A DNA stretch of 64,000 bases, taken from Rhodococcus sp. NBC_00297 (GTDB taxonomy: Bacteria; Actinomycetota; Actinomycetes; Mycobacteriales; Mycobacteriaceae). The notes below the pieces were generated by a model, which was given only the letters and a program-made list of their open reading frames with translations, did not search any database and was not told where the DNA came from. Where the stretch lies: the NCBI RefSeq assembly GCF_036173065.1, contig NZ_CP108041.1:4157001-4221000 (forward strand). The letters run 5' to 3'. This document shows positions 44,580-54,093 of the stretch, piece by piece (position 1 is the first letter of the stretch; each line of letters opens with the position of its first letter). Made by a program: the position numbers and the translations under genes.

Positions 44580-44627
44580 GAAGCAGGCGCTCCGGCTGGT
44601 CCTCGGACCGCTGCGGGCGCCTGCTTC
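44580..44627 (+). terminator. Stem-loop after rpsI
   Basis: GAAGCAGGCGC (44580-44590) and GCGCCTGCTTC (44617-44627) form a perfect 11-bp stem enclosing an inner GGTC/GACC hairpin, 16 bases past the rpsI stop and ~50 bases before glmM. Likely a full or partial terminator of rplM-rpsI. Confidence 0.6.
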
Positions 44628-44676
44628 GTGTCACGGCACCTGCATTCGCTCCACCTGCTCGGAAGAGGTAACTGTC

Positions 44677-46014
44677 ATGGCCCGGTTGTTCGGTACCGAC
44701 GGAGTTCGGGGACTGGCGAACGAGGAGGTGACGGCAGACCTCGCACTACGACTCGGCCGTGCCGCCGCAGCGGTGCTCGGCGAGGTCGCCTCGTCGACCA
44801 CCCGCCCCCTGGCCGTGGTCGGACGGGACCCGCGCGCGAGCGGCGAGATGCTCGAAGCCGCGATCGTGGCCGGACTGTCCTCCGCCGGAGTCGACGTCCT
44901 CACGGTCGGTGTCGTCCCCACCCCGGCCCTGGCCTACTTGACCGACGACTACGACGCGCAGCTCGGCGTCATGATCTCCGCATCGCACAACGCGATGCCC
45001 GACAACGGCATCAAGTTCTTCGCGGCCGGCGGCCACAAGTTGGACGACGACCAGGAGGACCGCATCGAAGCGTTGCTCGACGCGCCCGCCACGGGCCCCG
45101 TCGGTGCCGCCATCGGCCGCGTGCGACAGGCCCCGGACGCCCTCGCCCGCTACGAGAGCCATCTCGCGACCATCGTCACCCGACGCCTCGACGGCATCAC
45201 CGTCGTCGTGGACTGCGCTCACGGAGCCGCCTCGACCGCCGCGCCGGACGCCTACCGCGCCGCGGGAGCGACCGTGATCGCCATCAACGCAGACCCGGAC
45301 GGCCTCAACATCAACGACGGATGCGGGTCCACTCACCTCGACGTGGTGCAGAAGGCCGTCGTCGAGCAGGGCGCAGACCTCGGACTCGCCCACGACGGCG
45401 ACGCGGACCGTTGTCTCGCAGTGGACGCGAGCGGCGCCGTGGTCGACGGGGACGCGATCATGGCGATCCTCGCGATCGCGATGCACCAGCGCGGCGAGCT
45501 TCCCGACGACACGCTGGTCGCCACCGTCATGAGCAATCTCGGACTGCACATCGCGATGCGTGACGCCGGAATCACGGTGCGCACCACCGCTGTCGGCGAT
45601 CGCTACGTTCTCGAAGAACTGCGCGCCGGCAATTACGGACTCGGCGGTGAGCAGTCGGGGCACATCGTCCTGCCCGCCTTCGGCACCACCGGTGACGGTG
45701 TGCTGACGGGCCTGCAGATCATGGCCAGGATGGCCGAGACGGGACGCACCCTCGAGGACCTCGCCTCCGTCATGCGCACGCTGCCCCAGGTGCTGATCAA
45801 CGTGCCCGTGCAGGACAAGTCCGCCGCGACGTCGGCTCCGCTCGTGCAGGACGCGGTGACCCGTGCAGAGGACGAGCTCGGACGAGAGGGGCGAGTGTTG
45901 TTGCGTCCCTCGGGAACCGAGCAGCTCGTCCGCGTGATGGTGGAAGCGGACACTGCAGACACCGCCCGCCGGCTCGCCGACCACATCGCGGATGTGGTCG
46001 GCGCCGTCGGCTGA
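44677..46014 (+). CDS. glmM: Phosphoglucosamine mutase
   Basis: A 445-residue enzyme that converts glucosamine-6-P to glucosamine-1-P for UDP-GlcNAc and peptidoglycan. It has the N-terminal LFGTDGVRG, the phosphoserine loop SASHN (Ser103), the metal-binding HDGDADR, the sugar loop GGEQSGHI and the phosphate loop [17 protein letters not shown] lies before ATG 44677. With glmS at 50.3 kb it makes up the glucosamine branch encoded in this window. Confidence 0.96.
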   Translation: MARLFGTDGVRGLANEEVTADLALRLGRAAAAVLGEVASSTTRPLAVVGRDPRASGEMLEAAIVAGLSSAGVDVLTVGVVPTPALAYLTDDYDAQLGVMISASHNAMPDNGIKFFAAGGHKLDDDQEDRIEALLDAPATGPVGAAIGRVRQAPDALARYESHLATIVTRRLDGITVVVDCAHGAASTAAPDAYRAAGATVIAINADPDGLNINDGCGSTHLDVVQKAVVEQGADLGLAHDGDADRCLAVDASGAVVDGDAIMAILAIAMHQRGELPDDTLVATVMSNLGLHIAMRDAGITVRTTAVGDRYVLEELRAGNYGLGGEQSGHIVLPAFGTTGDGVLTGLQIMARMAETGRTLEDLASVMRTLPQVLINVPVQDKSAATSAPLVQDAVTRAEDELGREGRVLLRPSGTEQLVRVMVEADTADTARRLADHIADVVGAVG

Positions 46015-46034
46015 CGTCTCGGCCCGTCAGCCGA
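46007..46034. terminator. Bidirectional terminator between glmM and the LLM oxidoreductase
   Basis: TCGGCTGACG (46007-46016) and CGTCAGCCGA (46025-46034) form a perfect 10-bp stem with an 8-base loop. It overlaps the last codons of both convergent genes. Confidence 0.6.
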
Positions 46035-47067
46035 TGAGGGCCTTGAGCTGCTCCACCTGACCCACGCGGCCAGCGGTGTCGGCTGCGATGGGGTGGATGT
46101 TCAGTGTGGTCACACCCGCGGACTCGAAGGCGGCGAGGCGCTCCTTGACGTAGCTCTCGGTGCCGATCAGCGAGATCGACCGGACCAGCTCGTCGGGAAC
46201 GGCGGCCGTGGCCTCCTCCTTCTTGCCGGCCAGGTAGAGGTCCTGGATCTTCTCTGCCTCCGCCTCGTACCCGTACCGCACCGCGAGGTCGTTGTAGAAA
46301 TTCTTGCCCTTGGCGCCCATGCCACCGATGTAGAGCGCGAGCTGGGGCTTGATCCACGGAAGGAACTGGTCGGCGTCGTCGCCGATGGCCACGGCGGGGC
46401 TGGCGTAGACGTCCAGCTCACCCAGAGACGGGTCGCGCTTCGCCTTACCGGCCGCGAGCGACTCGCCCCACACCGACTCGGCCTTCTCCGGATGGAAGAA
46501 GATGGGCTCCCAGCCCTGGGCCAGCTCGGCGGTGAGCGCGACGTTCTTGGGTCCGAGTGACGCGATGACGATCGGAATGTCGGCTCGCACAGGATGATTG
46601 ATGAGCTTGAGGGGCTTGCCCAGACCCGTGCCCTGATCGGCGGGCAGAGGAATCTGGTAGTACTTGCCCTCGAACTGCACCTTCTCGCGGCGCCACACCT
46701 GGCGGCAGATCTCGATGATCTCGCGGGTGCGGCCGAGCGGGGCGTCGTACTTGACGCCGTGGAATCCCTCGATCACCTGGGGGCCGGACGCGCCGATACC
46801 CATCACGAATCGTCCGCCGGAGACGTAGTCGAGACCGGCGGCAGTCATCGCGAGCAGCGACGGCGTGCGGGTGTAGATCTGGAAGATGCCCGACGCCAGC
46901 TGGATCGTCGAGGTCTTCGCCGCGAGGAAGCCGATCTGGCTCACCGCGTCGAACGAGTACGCCTCGGGAATGAACGCGATGTCCATTCCCGCCCTCTCCA
47001 GGGCCCCGACCTCCTCGACCGTCTCGCTGAACCCGCCCGAGTAGTTCAATTGCATACCGATGCGCAT
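46027..47067 (-). CDS. LLM class F420-dependent oxidoreductase
   Basis: A 346-residue TIM-barrel protein of the luciferase-like monooxygenase family. MRIGMQLNYSGGF at the start, FIPEAYSFDAVSQIGFLA and GRFVMGIGASGPQVIEGFHG fit the F420-binding subgroup common in mycobacteria and rhodococci rather than FMN luciferases. It would use reduced F420 to oxidise or reduce an unknown substrate. It is convergent with glmM and divergent from the three-gene satellite operon. Confidence 0.86.
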   Translation of the reverse strand: MRIGMQLNYSGGFSETVEEVGALERAGMDIAFIPEAYSFDAVSQIGFLAAKTSTIQLASGIFQIYTRTPSLLAMTAAGLDYVSGGRFVMGIGASGPQVIEGFHGVKYDAPLGRTREIIEICRQVWRREKVQFEGKYYQIPLPADQGTGLGKPLKLINHPVRADIPIVIASLGPKNVALTAELAQGWEPIFFHPEKAESVWGESLAAGKAKRDPSLGELDVYASPAVAIGDDADQFLPWIKPQLALYIGGMGAKGKNFYNDLAVRYGYEAEAEKIQDLYLAGKKEEATAAVPDELVRSISLIGTESYVKERLAAFESAGVTTLNIHPIAADTAGRVGQVEQLKALIG

Positions 47068-47235
47068 GGGGCTCCCTGATCGCCGAAGTGTGTGTTACTC
47101 ACCTGTGAAATCGGAGGTTACCGGTCCGACCGGCCGTGCCCACCGACGGCTGCCGTTTCGCGGGAACGCGGGGGAGCGGCGCTGCGTCTGATCTGTGGGG
47201 ATCGCGCTCTCGAGCATCACTTCGGAAGGGACGAC

Positions 47236-47580
47236 ATGGCCAGTGGAACGTCGCGAGGCGGAACGACGCTGGACGAGGGGGCAGCCCGAGCGGCGATCGC
47301 GGCCCTCGAGGAGTCCGCGACAGCCGTACGAAGGTCCGCCGAGAGCGGTGTGGGCGGTCTGTTCGGTGTCGAGTCGGCGGGCCGGAACCATTGGGCGGAG
47401 GCGGCCGCCCTGCAGGACAGCCTCGGGCGGCTGCCGGAGGGCCTGAGGTCCTGGTCGGACGCCACCGCTGCGACCTCGGCCGCCCTGCGGGCGTCGATCG
47501 ACGGCTCGGTGTCGCTCGACGATGTCACCGCCCTGCGCGTCGCGGCGCCGGGTGTGCCGGCACGGCGAGGTGACCGGTGA
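47236..47580 (+). CDS. Small helical protein, candidate ESX-associated substrate
   Basis: A 114-residue mainly helical, Ala/Ser-rich protein. It has the feel of WXG100/EspC-like proteins: about two amphipathic helices with NHWAEAAALQDSL and LPEGLRSWSDATAATSAAL. It has no signal peptide. GGAAGGG precedes ATG 47236. Its stop overlaps the next gene by four bases, and the three genes 47236-49405 are one operon. The order after glmM recalls M. tuberculosis Rv3440c-Rv3439c, which lie next to ESX-4 (from memory). Confidence 0.68.
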   Translation: MASGTSRGGTTLDEGAARAAIAALEESATAVRRSAESGVGGLFGVESAGRNHWAEAAALQDSLGRLPEGLRSWSDATAATSAALRASIDGSVSLDDVTALRVAAPGVPARRGDR

Positions 47581-49172
47581 CCGCACCGGTGCCGCCGACG
47601 ATCGACGGTCTGCTGGATCTCGGGAGCGAGGGCCTGACGTTCTTCGCGACGTTCCTCCCGCTGGTCGGAGCGAGCGGCGCGCCGATGACCACGACCCACG
47701 TCGCGCTCTGCGCTCGCTACGACGAGCAACGCGGACTCGACACCGAGGCTCTCCGGGCTGACGCCGACCGCCTCGGCGCCGCGGCGGCCGAGGCGCGCGC
47801 GGAGATCGGGCGTCAGTCCGACGCAGCGGAGTCGTTGGGGCAGGCCTGGTCGGGAGATGCCGCCGACGCCGCGCTCGACCTCCTTCGACGGCAGTGCGCG
47901 AGGTCGACCGGCCACGCCGATCAGCTCGAGGCGATCGGTTCAGCGATGGCCTCCGCGTCGGCGGGGTTGCACGCGATCGTCGAGGACAAGTCGATCGCCG
48001 CCTCCGCGTTCCGCACCGACGAGGTGGGCGGTCGCGATGCAGCGCAGGTCGCGGCCACCATCGCCGGAGCCGGAGGTGCATCCGCACCCGACGCGGTGCG
48101 GACGCTGGCCTCGGTGTTCCCGGGCCTCGAGGCGATGCTGCTGTCCGCGTCGGATCCCGGCCGGCGGCAGGCCGAGGTCCTCGAACCGGTCGCAGCCCGA
48201 TGCCGAGAGTGGTTGGACACCGTGTTCGTGCCGGCGATGACCGAGCGTGTGGCCGCATTCGAGGAACTGTGCACCTCGACGGAGACCGCCGTGTCCGAGA
48301 TCTACGCGGCACTCTGCGCCGCTGCGGCGGACATCGACGGCTCGCCGTGGCCGAGTGGTCACGGGTCCGTCGAGGACGACGCGTGCGAGTGTGTGCCGGC
48401 GGAAGGCACCGCGCCGGCTGCAGCGACCGCGCCGGCGTCGGTGACGGCGCCGGCCGCTGCACCCGAGCCGCCGTCGCTCGCCGTCGCGCCCTCTCCTGTG
48501 GTCGCGGAGCCGCCCGCGACGCTGCCTGTCGCTCCCGTCGAGGATCGCTCACCGCTCGCCGAACTGATCGGGCGGGCGGTGCGGGACGCGGTGACCGAGG
48601 TGGTGTCGACTGCGGCGCCGTGCGACCCACCGCCCGCCGAGGCGCAGATCTCACCGGAGGCGGCGCTGACTGCGCCTGCCGAGAACGTCGAGCGCGGTCA
48701 CCTCGAGGCGGAGCTCGACGGTCGCGGGGTGAGTGTCGCCCTCGGCGCGGACGGGGCTGTGGACATCCGCACCCACGACGCGGCGGGGGAGTCCCATCAC
48801 TTCGCTCTCGCTGCCGGGCCTCTCGGACTGCCCGTCCTCACCGAGGTGATGGACGAGGCGGCGCCGCGATCGGATCAGCCTGCAGAGTCGTCGTCCGAGA
48901 CCCCGGACACAGCGGAACGGGACGAGCCGCATCGGGAGGCAGTCGAACAGGACGCAGCGGATCAAGGGCTCCCGGTCGTCGAGGCCCCGGTCGTCGAGGC
49001 CCCGGTCGTCGCACCACCGGTCGTCGCACCACCGGACTGCATTCCCACTGCTGCGGAATCCGGCGGTGTCACGGAACCCGCTGCGCCGCAACCGGTCACG
49101 GACCCGATCGGTGAGGCAGCGACGGTCGGCGAGCCGGCGCGACCCGAGCTCGCGGAAGCCGGTCCGCTGTGA
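47577..49172 (+). CDS. Ala/Pro-rich helical protein with WxG motif, candidate ESX-associated protein
   Basis: A 531-residue protein. Residues ~45-240 are predicted helical coiled-coil-like with AWSGDAADAAL near residue 85, the WxG pattern of ESX-secreted proteins. Residues ~270-330 are Ala/Pro-rich, followed by a small globular segment (HLEAELDGRGVSVALGADGAVDIRTHD, ~375-420) and a long acidic Pro/Val tail with tandem repeats. Signal peptide and membrane helices are absent. The GTG start overlaps the upstream gene (GTGA) and its stop overlaps the next one. It resembles Rv3439c-type alanine/proline-rich proteins; function is unknown. Confidence 0.7.
   Translation: MTAPVPPTIDGLLDLGSEGLTFFATFLPLVGASGAPMTTTHVALCARYDEQRGLDTEALRADADRLGAAAAEARAEIGRQSDAAESLGQAWSGDAADAALDLLRRQCARSTGHADQLEAIGSAMASASAGLHAIVEDKSIAASAFRTDEVGGRDAAQVAATIAGAGGASAPDAVRTLASVFPGLEAMLLSASDPGRRQAEVLEPVAARCREWLDTVFVPAMTERVAAFEELCTSTETAVSEIYAALCAAAADIDGSPWPSGHGSVEDDACECVPAEGTAPAAATAPASVTAPAAAPEPPSLAVAPSPVVAEPPATLPVAPVEDRSPLAELIGRAVRDAVTEVVSTAAPCDPPPAEAQISPEAALTAPAENVERGHLEAELDGRGVSVALGADGAVDIRTHDAAGESHHFALAAGPLGLPVLTEVMDEAAPRSDQPAESSSETPDTAERDEPHREAVEQDAADQGLPVVEAPVVEAPVVAPPVVAPPDCIPTAAESGGVTEPAAPQPVTDPIGEAATVGEPARPELAEAGPL
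48974..49033 (+). repeat. In-frame tandem 15-bp repeats
   Basis: Two copies of GGTCGTCGAGGCCCC (48974-48988, 48989-49003) followed by two copies of GGTCGTCGCACCACC (49004-49018, 49019-49033), encoding PVVEA/PVVAP pentapeptides in the C-terminal tail of the 531-residue protein. Copy number is likely to vary by slippage. Confidence 0.9.
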
Positions 49173-49405
49173 ACTCGCAGAACACCGCGGACATCATCGA
49201 CGCCGTCGTGCGGGAGCACCGGCGGGCGACGCGACGTGTGCGGACCCGCCTCGCAGCCATCGACGAGGAGGCTCGGAAGCGCTCGGAGGCCGCGCGGGTG
49301 GTGCCGCGTCGCGCCGGAGTGATCCTGCGATCGCCCACAGAGGCGGTGGCCGGCGACGAGGCTCCGCCGGCGGCGCCTCAGCGACCGGCGAGGTGGCTCA
49401 GCTGA
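49169..49405 (+). CDS. Small basic protein at the end of the ESX satellite operon
   Basis: A 78-residue protein with an Arg-rich helix (REHRRATRRVRTRLAAIDEEARKRSEAARVV) and a short Pro-rich tail. It begins with a GTG overlapping the stop of the 531-residue gene and ends by overlapping the convergent hydrolase gene by 28 bp. No family recognised. Its tight coupling argues that it is a real gene with a shared role. Confidence 0.55.
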   Translation: MNSQNTADIIDAVVREHRRATRRVRTRLAAIDEEARKRSEAARVVPRRAGVILRSPTEAVAGDEAPPAAPQRPARWLS

Positions 49406-50244
49406 CGGATCGCGCTGACCTTCTTGGGGGCGTCCGCGGTCGGCGCGTTCGGGTCGACCACCTCGGTGCCCTTGACGACGGCGTCGGGATCGGAGAAGTC
49501 GGAGTACGTGTCGTCGCCCGCGAGGCGGTGCAGGAGGAAGCCGGTGAGCAGTGCCTGCACCGAGCGCCGAGTCTTCGGCTGGGCGTTGCCGACGCCGAGG
49601 AAGCTGAGCAGCTTCCGGCCCTCGACCATGCCGTCACCTTCCGACTTGTCGATCACGCGGAGCAGGGTGGGGCCACCGAGCGCATCGGCGAGCGCGACGG
49701 GCTCGGCGGTGAGGGAGTTCAGTTCGGAGGGACTGCCGAGAACCAGAGCGGGCGCCGTGACCGCGTCGGCGATGCCGGGCGACAGGGCGCGCGGAGAGGT
49801 GGGCGCCGGATAGAGCGCACCGAGAGCGGCGACGTCCGATCGCTGAGCCGCGGCGATCACCGCGGCGCCCGCGCCCATGGAATGGCCCACCAGGCCGAGC
49901 TTGGCGGGGTGCACGCTGATGTCGCCGGTGCCGAGACGGATGCCGGTGCACACGTCGAGCGCGACGAGGAGATCCTGCGCCAGGGCACTGTGGGAGGGCA
50001 CCGGTCCGCGCTGCGTGTTCGGCGCGACGACGACGATGCCCCACGACGCGAGGTGCCGCAGCGTGGAGTCGTAGTGCGAGGCGCCGGTCATCCAGCCGTG
50101 CGCGAAGGCGATCGCCGGCAGTCCCGTGCCCTCACTGGGCGTGTAGATCACACCGGGCAGGCCCGCGAGAGCGAGGTCACCGCGCAGCACGCGATGGGGA
50201 CCCCGCTTGGTCAGGTCGGCGACCAACTTCTGCGTCTTCGGCAC
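49378..50244 (-). CDS. Alpha/beta hydrolase (dienelactone hydrolase/chlorophyllase-like)
   Basis: A 288-residue hydrolase. AHGWMTG supplies the oxyanion region and GHSMGAG (residues ~165-171) the nucleophile. No signal peptide is evident. The start is taken as GTG 50244 (PKTQKLVADL...), because a longer frame would overlap the divergent glmS start. In M. tuberculosis a ~280-residue conserved protein (Rv3438, from memory) sits at the same place. Substrate is unknown. Confidence 0.77.
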   Translation of the reverse strand: MPKTQKLVADLTKRGPHRVLRGDLALAGLPGVIYTPSEGTGLPAIAFAHGWMTGASHYDSTLRHLASWGIVVVAPNTQRGPVPSHSALAQDLLVALDVCTGIRLGTGDISVHPAKLGLVGHSMGAGAAVIAAAQRSDVAALGALYPAPTSPRALSPGIADAVTAPALVLGSPSELNSLTAEPVALADALGGPTLLRVIDKSEGDGMVEGRKLLSFLGVGNAQPKTRRSVQALLTGFLLHRLAGDDTYSDFSDPDAVVKGTEVVDPNAPTADAPKKVSAIRQLSHLAGR

Positions 50245-50334
50245 AGCACTGACCGTAGTCGACGCGGCAGTTCGCCATGCCGTCGACGTGCGGGCGGCCG
50301 GAGCGCCGTCCGCGCCGAAGTAGGCTGTCGTCCC

Positions 50335-52197
50335 ATGTGCGGAATCGTCGGGTACGTCGGACATCGTCGAGCGCTACCGGTGGTGGTGGAGGCGTTGCGC
50401 CGGATGGAGTACCGCGGATACGACTCGGCCGGCATCGCCGTCCTGGACGGGTCCGGGGGTATGGCCGTCGAGCGCAAGGCCGGAAAACTGGCGAACCTCG
50501 AGGCCGAACTGGACGAACTCGGGCGGGACACCTTCGTCGGCACCAGCGGGATCGGCCACACCCGGTGGGCCACCCACGGACGGCCCACCGATCGCAACGC
50601 CCACCCGCACCGCGACCGCGCCGACCGCGTCGCCGTCGTGCACAACGGCATCATCGAGAACTTCGCGCCGCTGCGCGCCGAACTCGAGAACGCAGGCGTC
50701 GAGTTCGAGTCGGACACCGACACCGAGGTGGCCGTCCATCTGGTCGCCGCCGCCTACGACGAGGGCCCCACGGCCGGAGACTTCGTCCAGAGCGCCCTCG
50801 CGGTGCTGCAGCGCCTCGAAGGCGCCTTCACGCTCGTGTTCACCCACGTCGATCACCCCGACACCATCGTCGCGGCCCGTCGCTCCACCCCGTTGGTCGT
50901 CGGCGTCGGCGAGGGCGAGATGTTCGTCGGGTCCGATGTCGCCGCCTTCATCGAGCACACGCGCGACGCGGTCGAGCTCGGGCAGGACCAGGTCGTGGTG
51001 ATCACCGCCGACGGCTACGACGTCATGAACTTCGACGGGTCCGAGGCCGAGGGGCGTCCGTTCCGCATCGACTGGGACCTCGCCGCCGCCGAGAAGGGTG
51101 GTCACGACTACTTCATGTTGAAGGAGATCCAGGAGCAGCCCGCGGCGGTCGCGGACACCCTCCTCGGACACTTCACCGACGGTCGCATCGTCCTCGACGA
51201 GCAGCGACTGTCGGATCAGGAGCTGCGCGACGTCGACAAGGTGTTCGTCGTCGCGTGCGGCAGCGCGTACCACTCGGGGCTGCTGGCGAAATACGCGATC
51301 GAGCATTGGACGCGCCTCCCCGTGGAGGTGGAGCTGGCCAGCGAGTTCCGTTACCGCGACCCCGTTCTCGACCGCTCGACACTCGTGGTGGCCATCTCTC
51401 AGTCGGGCGAGACCGCCGACACGCTGGAGGCGGTCCGGCACGCGAAGGAGCAGAAGGCCCGAGTCCTGGCCGTCTGCAACACCAACGGTTCCCAGATCCC
51501 GCGCGAGGCCGACGCGGTGCTCTACACGCGGGCGGGACCGGAGATCGGTGTCGCGTCGACCAAGGCGTTCCTCGCCCAGGTGACGGCCAACTACCTGGTC
51601 GGTCTGGCGTTGGCGCAGGCTCGCGGTACCAAGTACCCGGACGAGGTCGCACGGGAGTACGCAGATCTCGAGGCCATGCCGGACCTGGTGAGGAAGGTGC
51701 TCGAGACGGTCGAGCCCGTTCGCGCTCTGGCCCGCGAGTTGGCGTCGTCACCGACGGTGCTGTTCCTGGGTCGCCACGTCGGTTACCCGGTGGCCCTCGA
51801 GGGTGCGCTCAAGCTCAAGGAGCTCGCGTACATGCACGCCGAGGGTTTCGCCGCCGGCGAGCTCAAGCACGGTCCGATCGCCCTCATCGAGGACGACCTG
51901 CCCGTGATCATCGTGATGCCGTCGCCGAAGGGCCGAGCGGTGCTGCACTCGAAGATGCTCAGCAACATCCGTGAGATCCAGGCGCGCGGCGCCCGGACCG
52001 TCGTGATCGCCGAGGAGGGCGACGAGACGGTGCGGCCGTTCGCCGATCACCTCATCGAGATTCCGGCCGCGCCGTCACTACTGCAGCCGCTGTTGTCGAC
52101 GGTGCCGCTGCAGGTGTTCGCCGCCGAGGTCGCGCAGGCGCGCGGCTACGACGTGGACAAGCCGCGCAACCTCGCGAAGTCGGTCACCGTCGAGTGA
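50335..52197 (+). CDS. glmS: Glutamine-fructose-6-phosphate aminotransferase
   Basis: A 620-residue enzyme that makes glucosamine-6-P from fructose-6-P and glutamine, the first step to UDP-GlcNAc. It begins MCGIVGYVG with the glutaminase nucleophile Cys2, has TRWATHG and NGIIEN in the glutaminase domain, and two SIS domains (SQSGETADT, LGRHVGYPVALEGALKLKE). The C-terminus KSVTVE is the conserved sugar-channel end. ATG 50335 is decided by Cys2. No glmS ribozyme is visible upstream. Confidence 0.97.
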   Translation: MCGIVGYVGHRRALPVVVEALRRMEYRGYDSAGIAVLDGSGGMAVERKAGKLANLEAELDELGRDTFVGTSGIGHTRWATHGRPTDRNAHPHRDRADRVAVVHNGIIENFAPLRAELENAGVEFESDTDTEVAVHLVAAAYDEGPTAGDFVQSALAVLQRLEGAFTLVFTHVDHPDTIVAARRSTPLVVGVGEGEMFVGSDVAAFIEHTRDAVELGQDQVVVITADGYDVMNFDGSEAEGRPFRIDWDLAAAEKGGHDYFMLKEIQEQPAAVADTLLGHFTDGRIVLDEQRLSDQELRDVDKVFVVACGSAYHSGLLAKYAIEHWTRLPVEVELASEFRYRDPVLDRSTLVVAISQSGETADTLEAVRHAKEQKARVLAVCNTNGSQIPREADAVLYTRAGPEIGVASTKAFLAQVTANYLVGLALAQARGTKYPDEVAREYADLEAMPDLVRKVLETVEPVRALARELASSPTVLFLGRHVGYPVALEGALKLKELAYMHAEGFAAGELKHGPIALIEDDLPVIIVMPSPKGRAVLHSKMLSNIREIQARGARTVVIAEEGDETVRPFADHLIEIPAAPSLLQPLLSTVPLQVFAAEVAQARGYDVDKPRNLAKSVTVE

Positions 52198-52566
52198 TCA
52201 GCTCTCTCGGACGATGACGGTGCCCGTCATGTTCGGGTGCACCGAGCAGAAGTACGGGTACGTGCCGGGGTCGTCGAACGTCTGACTGAACTGACCCGAC
52301 GAGATCATCGGGCTGTGCAGCAGACGGGACGCCGCGTCGATGCCGATCACGTTGTGCGCGACACCGGTGTCGTCGAAGAACCACGTGACGGTGTCGCCGG
52401 GTGAGATGGTGACGCTGGCGGGGGAGTAGGCCATCGCGGCGACCGTGACGACGTTCGGCCCGGTCGGACGTTCGGCGGTGGGGGCGTCCTCGGTGCACGA
52501 TGTGAGCGACAGTGCCAGTGCGGCAGTGACTCCGATCGTCGCCGCGAGTGTTGTCAGGCGAGCCAT
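52198..52566 (-). CDS. Cupredoxin (plastocyanin-like) lipoprotein
   Basis: A 122-residue exported copper protein. The lipobox LTSC has Cys24 as the lipidation site. The type 1 copper ligands are His71, Cys107, His110 and Met113 (VAHNV and YFCSVHPNM). It is anchored outside the membrane and would carry electrons or buffer copper. ATG 52566 is preferred over an in-frame ATG 27 bp upstream because it gives a proper signal peptide. It is convergent with glmS and divergent from nnr, with 56 bp between the start codons. Confidence 0.86.
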   Translation of the reverse strand: MARLTTLAATIGVTAALALSLTSCTEDAPTAERPTGPNVVTVAAMAYSPASVTISPGDTVTWFFDDTGVAHNVIGIDAASRLLHSPMISSGQFSQTFDDPGTYPYFCSVHPNMTGTVIVRES

Positions 52567-52622
52567 GATTCCCACGGTAGACCTGCCGTGCATTGTGGCC
52601 GGTCGGCGCTACCGTGGGACGC

Positions 52623-54053
52623 ATGCGCCACTTCCACACCGCCGACGAGGTGCGAGCGGCGGAAGCCCCGCTGCTGGCCCGACTGCCCGAGTACGCGGCG
52701 ATGCGCCGCGCGGCCCACGGACTGGCGACGGTCGTCGCTCGTGAACTCCGGGCCCGCACCGGCGGGGTGGCCGGCAGACGGGTGCTCGTTCTCGCCGGAT
52801 CCGGGGACAACGGCGGCGACGCGCTGTTCGCCGGCGCCGAACTACGCCGGCGCGGCGTTGCCGTGGAGGCACTGCTGCTCCGCCCCGATCGCGCCCACCC
52901 CGCCGCACTGGCGGCGTTCCGGGCCGCCACGGGACGTGTGGTGACGCTGGCCGGCGACCCCGATCTGGTGATCGACGGCATCGTCGGCCTGTCCGCGCGG
53001 GGATCGCTCCGACCGGACGCGGCCGCGATCGTCGACGGACTCACCGCCCCCGTCGTGGCTGCGGACCTGCCGTCGGGTGTCGACCCGGACACGGGCGCCG
53101 TCGACGGTCCCGCCGTCCGTGCCGCCGTGACGGTGGCGTTCGGCGCCTACAAGCCGGTGCACGTGCTCGCGAGCGCGTGGTGCGGCGAGCTGCACCTGAT
53201 CGACATCGGCCTCGTTCCGGCCGCCGCGACGATCACGTCTCCCGACGACGGCGAGGTAGGCCGCGCGTGGCCGGTACCCGGACCTGCGGACGACAAGTAC
53301 TCCCAGGGCGTCACCGGAATCATGGCGGGCAGCGAGAAGTATCCCGGCGCGGGCGTGCTGTGCACGGGCGCTGCGGTGGCGGCGACGTCCGGCATGGTCC
53401 GCTACGTCGGGCAGGGCGGCGCCGAGGTGGTGCATCACTACCCGGAGGTGGTCACCGCCCGTTCGGTCGACGAGGCAGGACGTGTACAGGCCTGGGTGGT
53501 CGGGCCTGGCTTCGGCACCGACGACGACGCGGCCGACCGGCTGCGCTCCGTCCTGGAGTCCGACGTCCCGGTCCTCGTCGACGCCGACGGACTGACCGTG
53601 CTGTCGCGGCGACCCGAGCTGGTGCGCGGACGGTCGTCGGCGACCGTGCTGACACCGCACGCGGGAGAGTTCGAGCGACTCACCGGGTCCGCGCCCGGAC
53701 CCGATCGTGTCCGGTCCGTCCGTGCCCTCGCGGCCGACTGGAACGTGACGGTGCTGCTCAAGGGGCGAGCGACGGTGATCGCGGATCCCGACGGCGCCGT
53801 CTCCGTCGACGACGCGGGGTCGTCCTGGTCCTCGACGGCCGGGTCCGGCGACGTGCTGTCCGGCATGATCGGAGCGCTCCTCGCGGCGGGCGTGCCGGCC
53901 CGTACCGCCGCCGTCATGGGCGCTCGCGCGCACTCGCGGGCGGCCGCGCTCGCCGCCACCGATCGAGGTCGGCGTACCGCTGCTCCCATCTCCGCCTCAC
54001 CGCTGCTCCGCGCCGTTGCGGACGCGGTCGGCGACCTCCGCGCACAGGCCTGA
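52623..54053 (+). CDS. nnr: Bifunctional NAD(P)H-hydrate epimerase/dehydratase
   Basis: A 476-residue enzyme that repairs damaged (hydrated) NAD(P)H. The N-terminal epimerase domain has [13 protein letters not shown] near residue 60 and [11 protein letters not shown]; the C-terminal ADP-dependent dehydratase has GPGFGTD, the [10 protein letters not shown] segment and [19 protein letters not shown]. The order matches bacterial Nnr/YjeF. It starts at ATG 52623 and is 40 bp before alr on the same strand. Confidence 0.93.
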   Translation: MRHFHTADEVRAAEAPLLARLPEYAAMRRAAHGLATVVARELRARTGGVAGRRVLVLAGSGDNGGDALFAGAELRRRGVAVEALLLRPDRAHPAALAAFRAATGRVVTLAGDPDLVIDGIVGLSARGSLRPDAAAIVDGLTAPVVAADLPSGVDPDTGAVDGPAVRAAVTVAFGAYKPVHVLASAWCGELHLIDIGLVPAAATITSPDDGEVGRAWPVPGPADDKYSQGVTGIMAGSEKYPGAGVLCTGAAVAATSGMVRYVGQGGAEVVHHYPEVVTARSVDEAGRVQAWVVGPGFGTDDDAADRLRSVLESDVPVLVDADGLTVLSRRPELVRGRSSATVLTPHAGEFERLTGSAPGPDRVRSVRALAADWNVTVLLKGRATVIADPDGAVSVDDAGSSWSSTAGSGDVLSGMIGALLAAGVPARTAAVMGARAHSRAAALAATDRGRRTAAPISASPLLRAVADAVGDLRAQA

Positions 54054-54093
54054 CACCCGCCACCGCACGTCGGTGCGGGGTGTCGATGGCAGA

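Noticed and set aside
49066..50334. A long open frame upstream of and in frame with glmS, which would make a 1043-residue protein.
   Set aside because: GlmS must start with Met-Cys for the glutaminase nucleophile, which fixes ATG 50335. The extension is low-complexity Arg-rich and antisense to the convincing hydrolase gene at 49378-50244.
50245..50334. glmS ribozyme/riboswitch upstream of glmS.
   Set aside because: Only 90 bp between divergent starts, with no conserved ribozyme core seen; the element is typical of Firmicutes.
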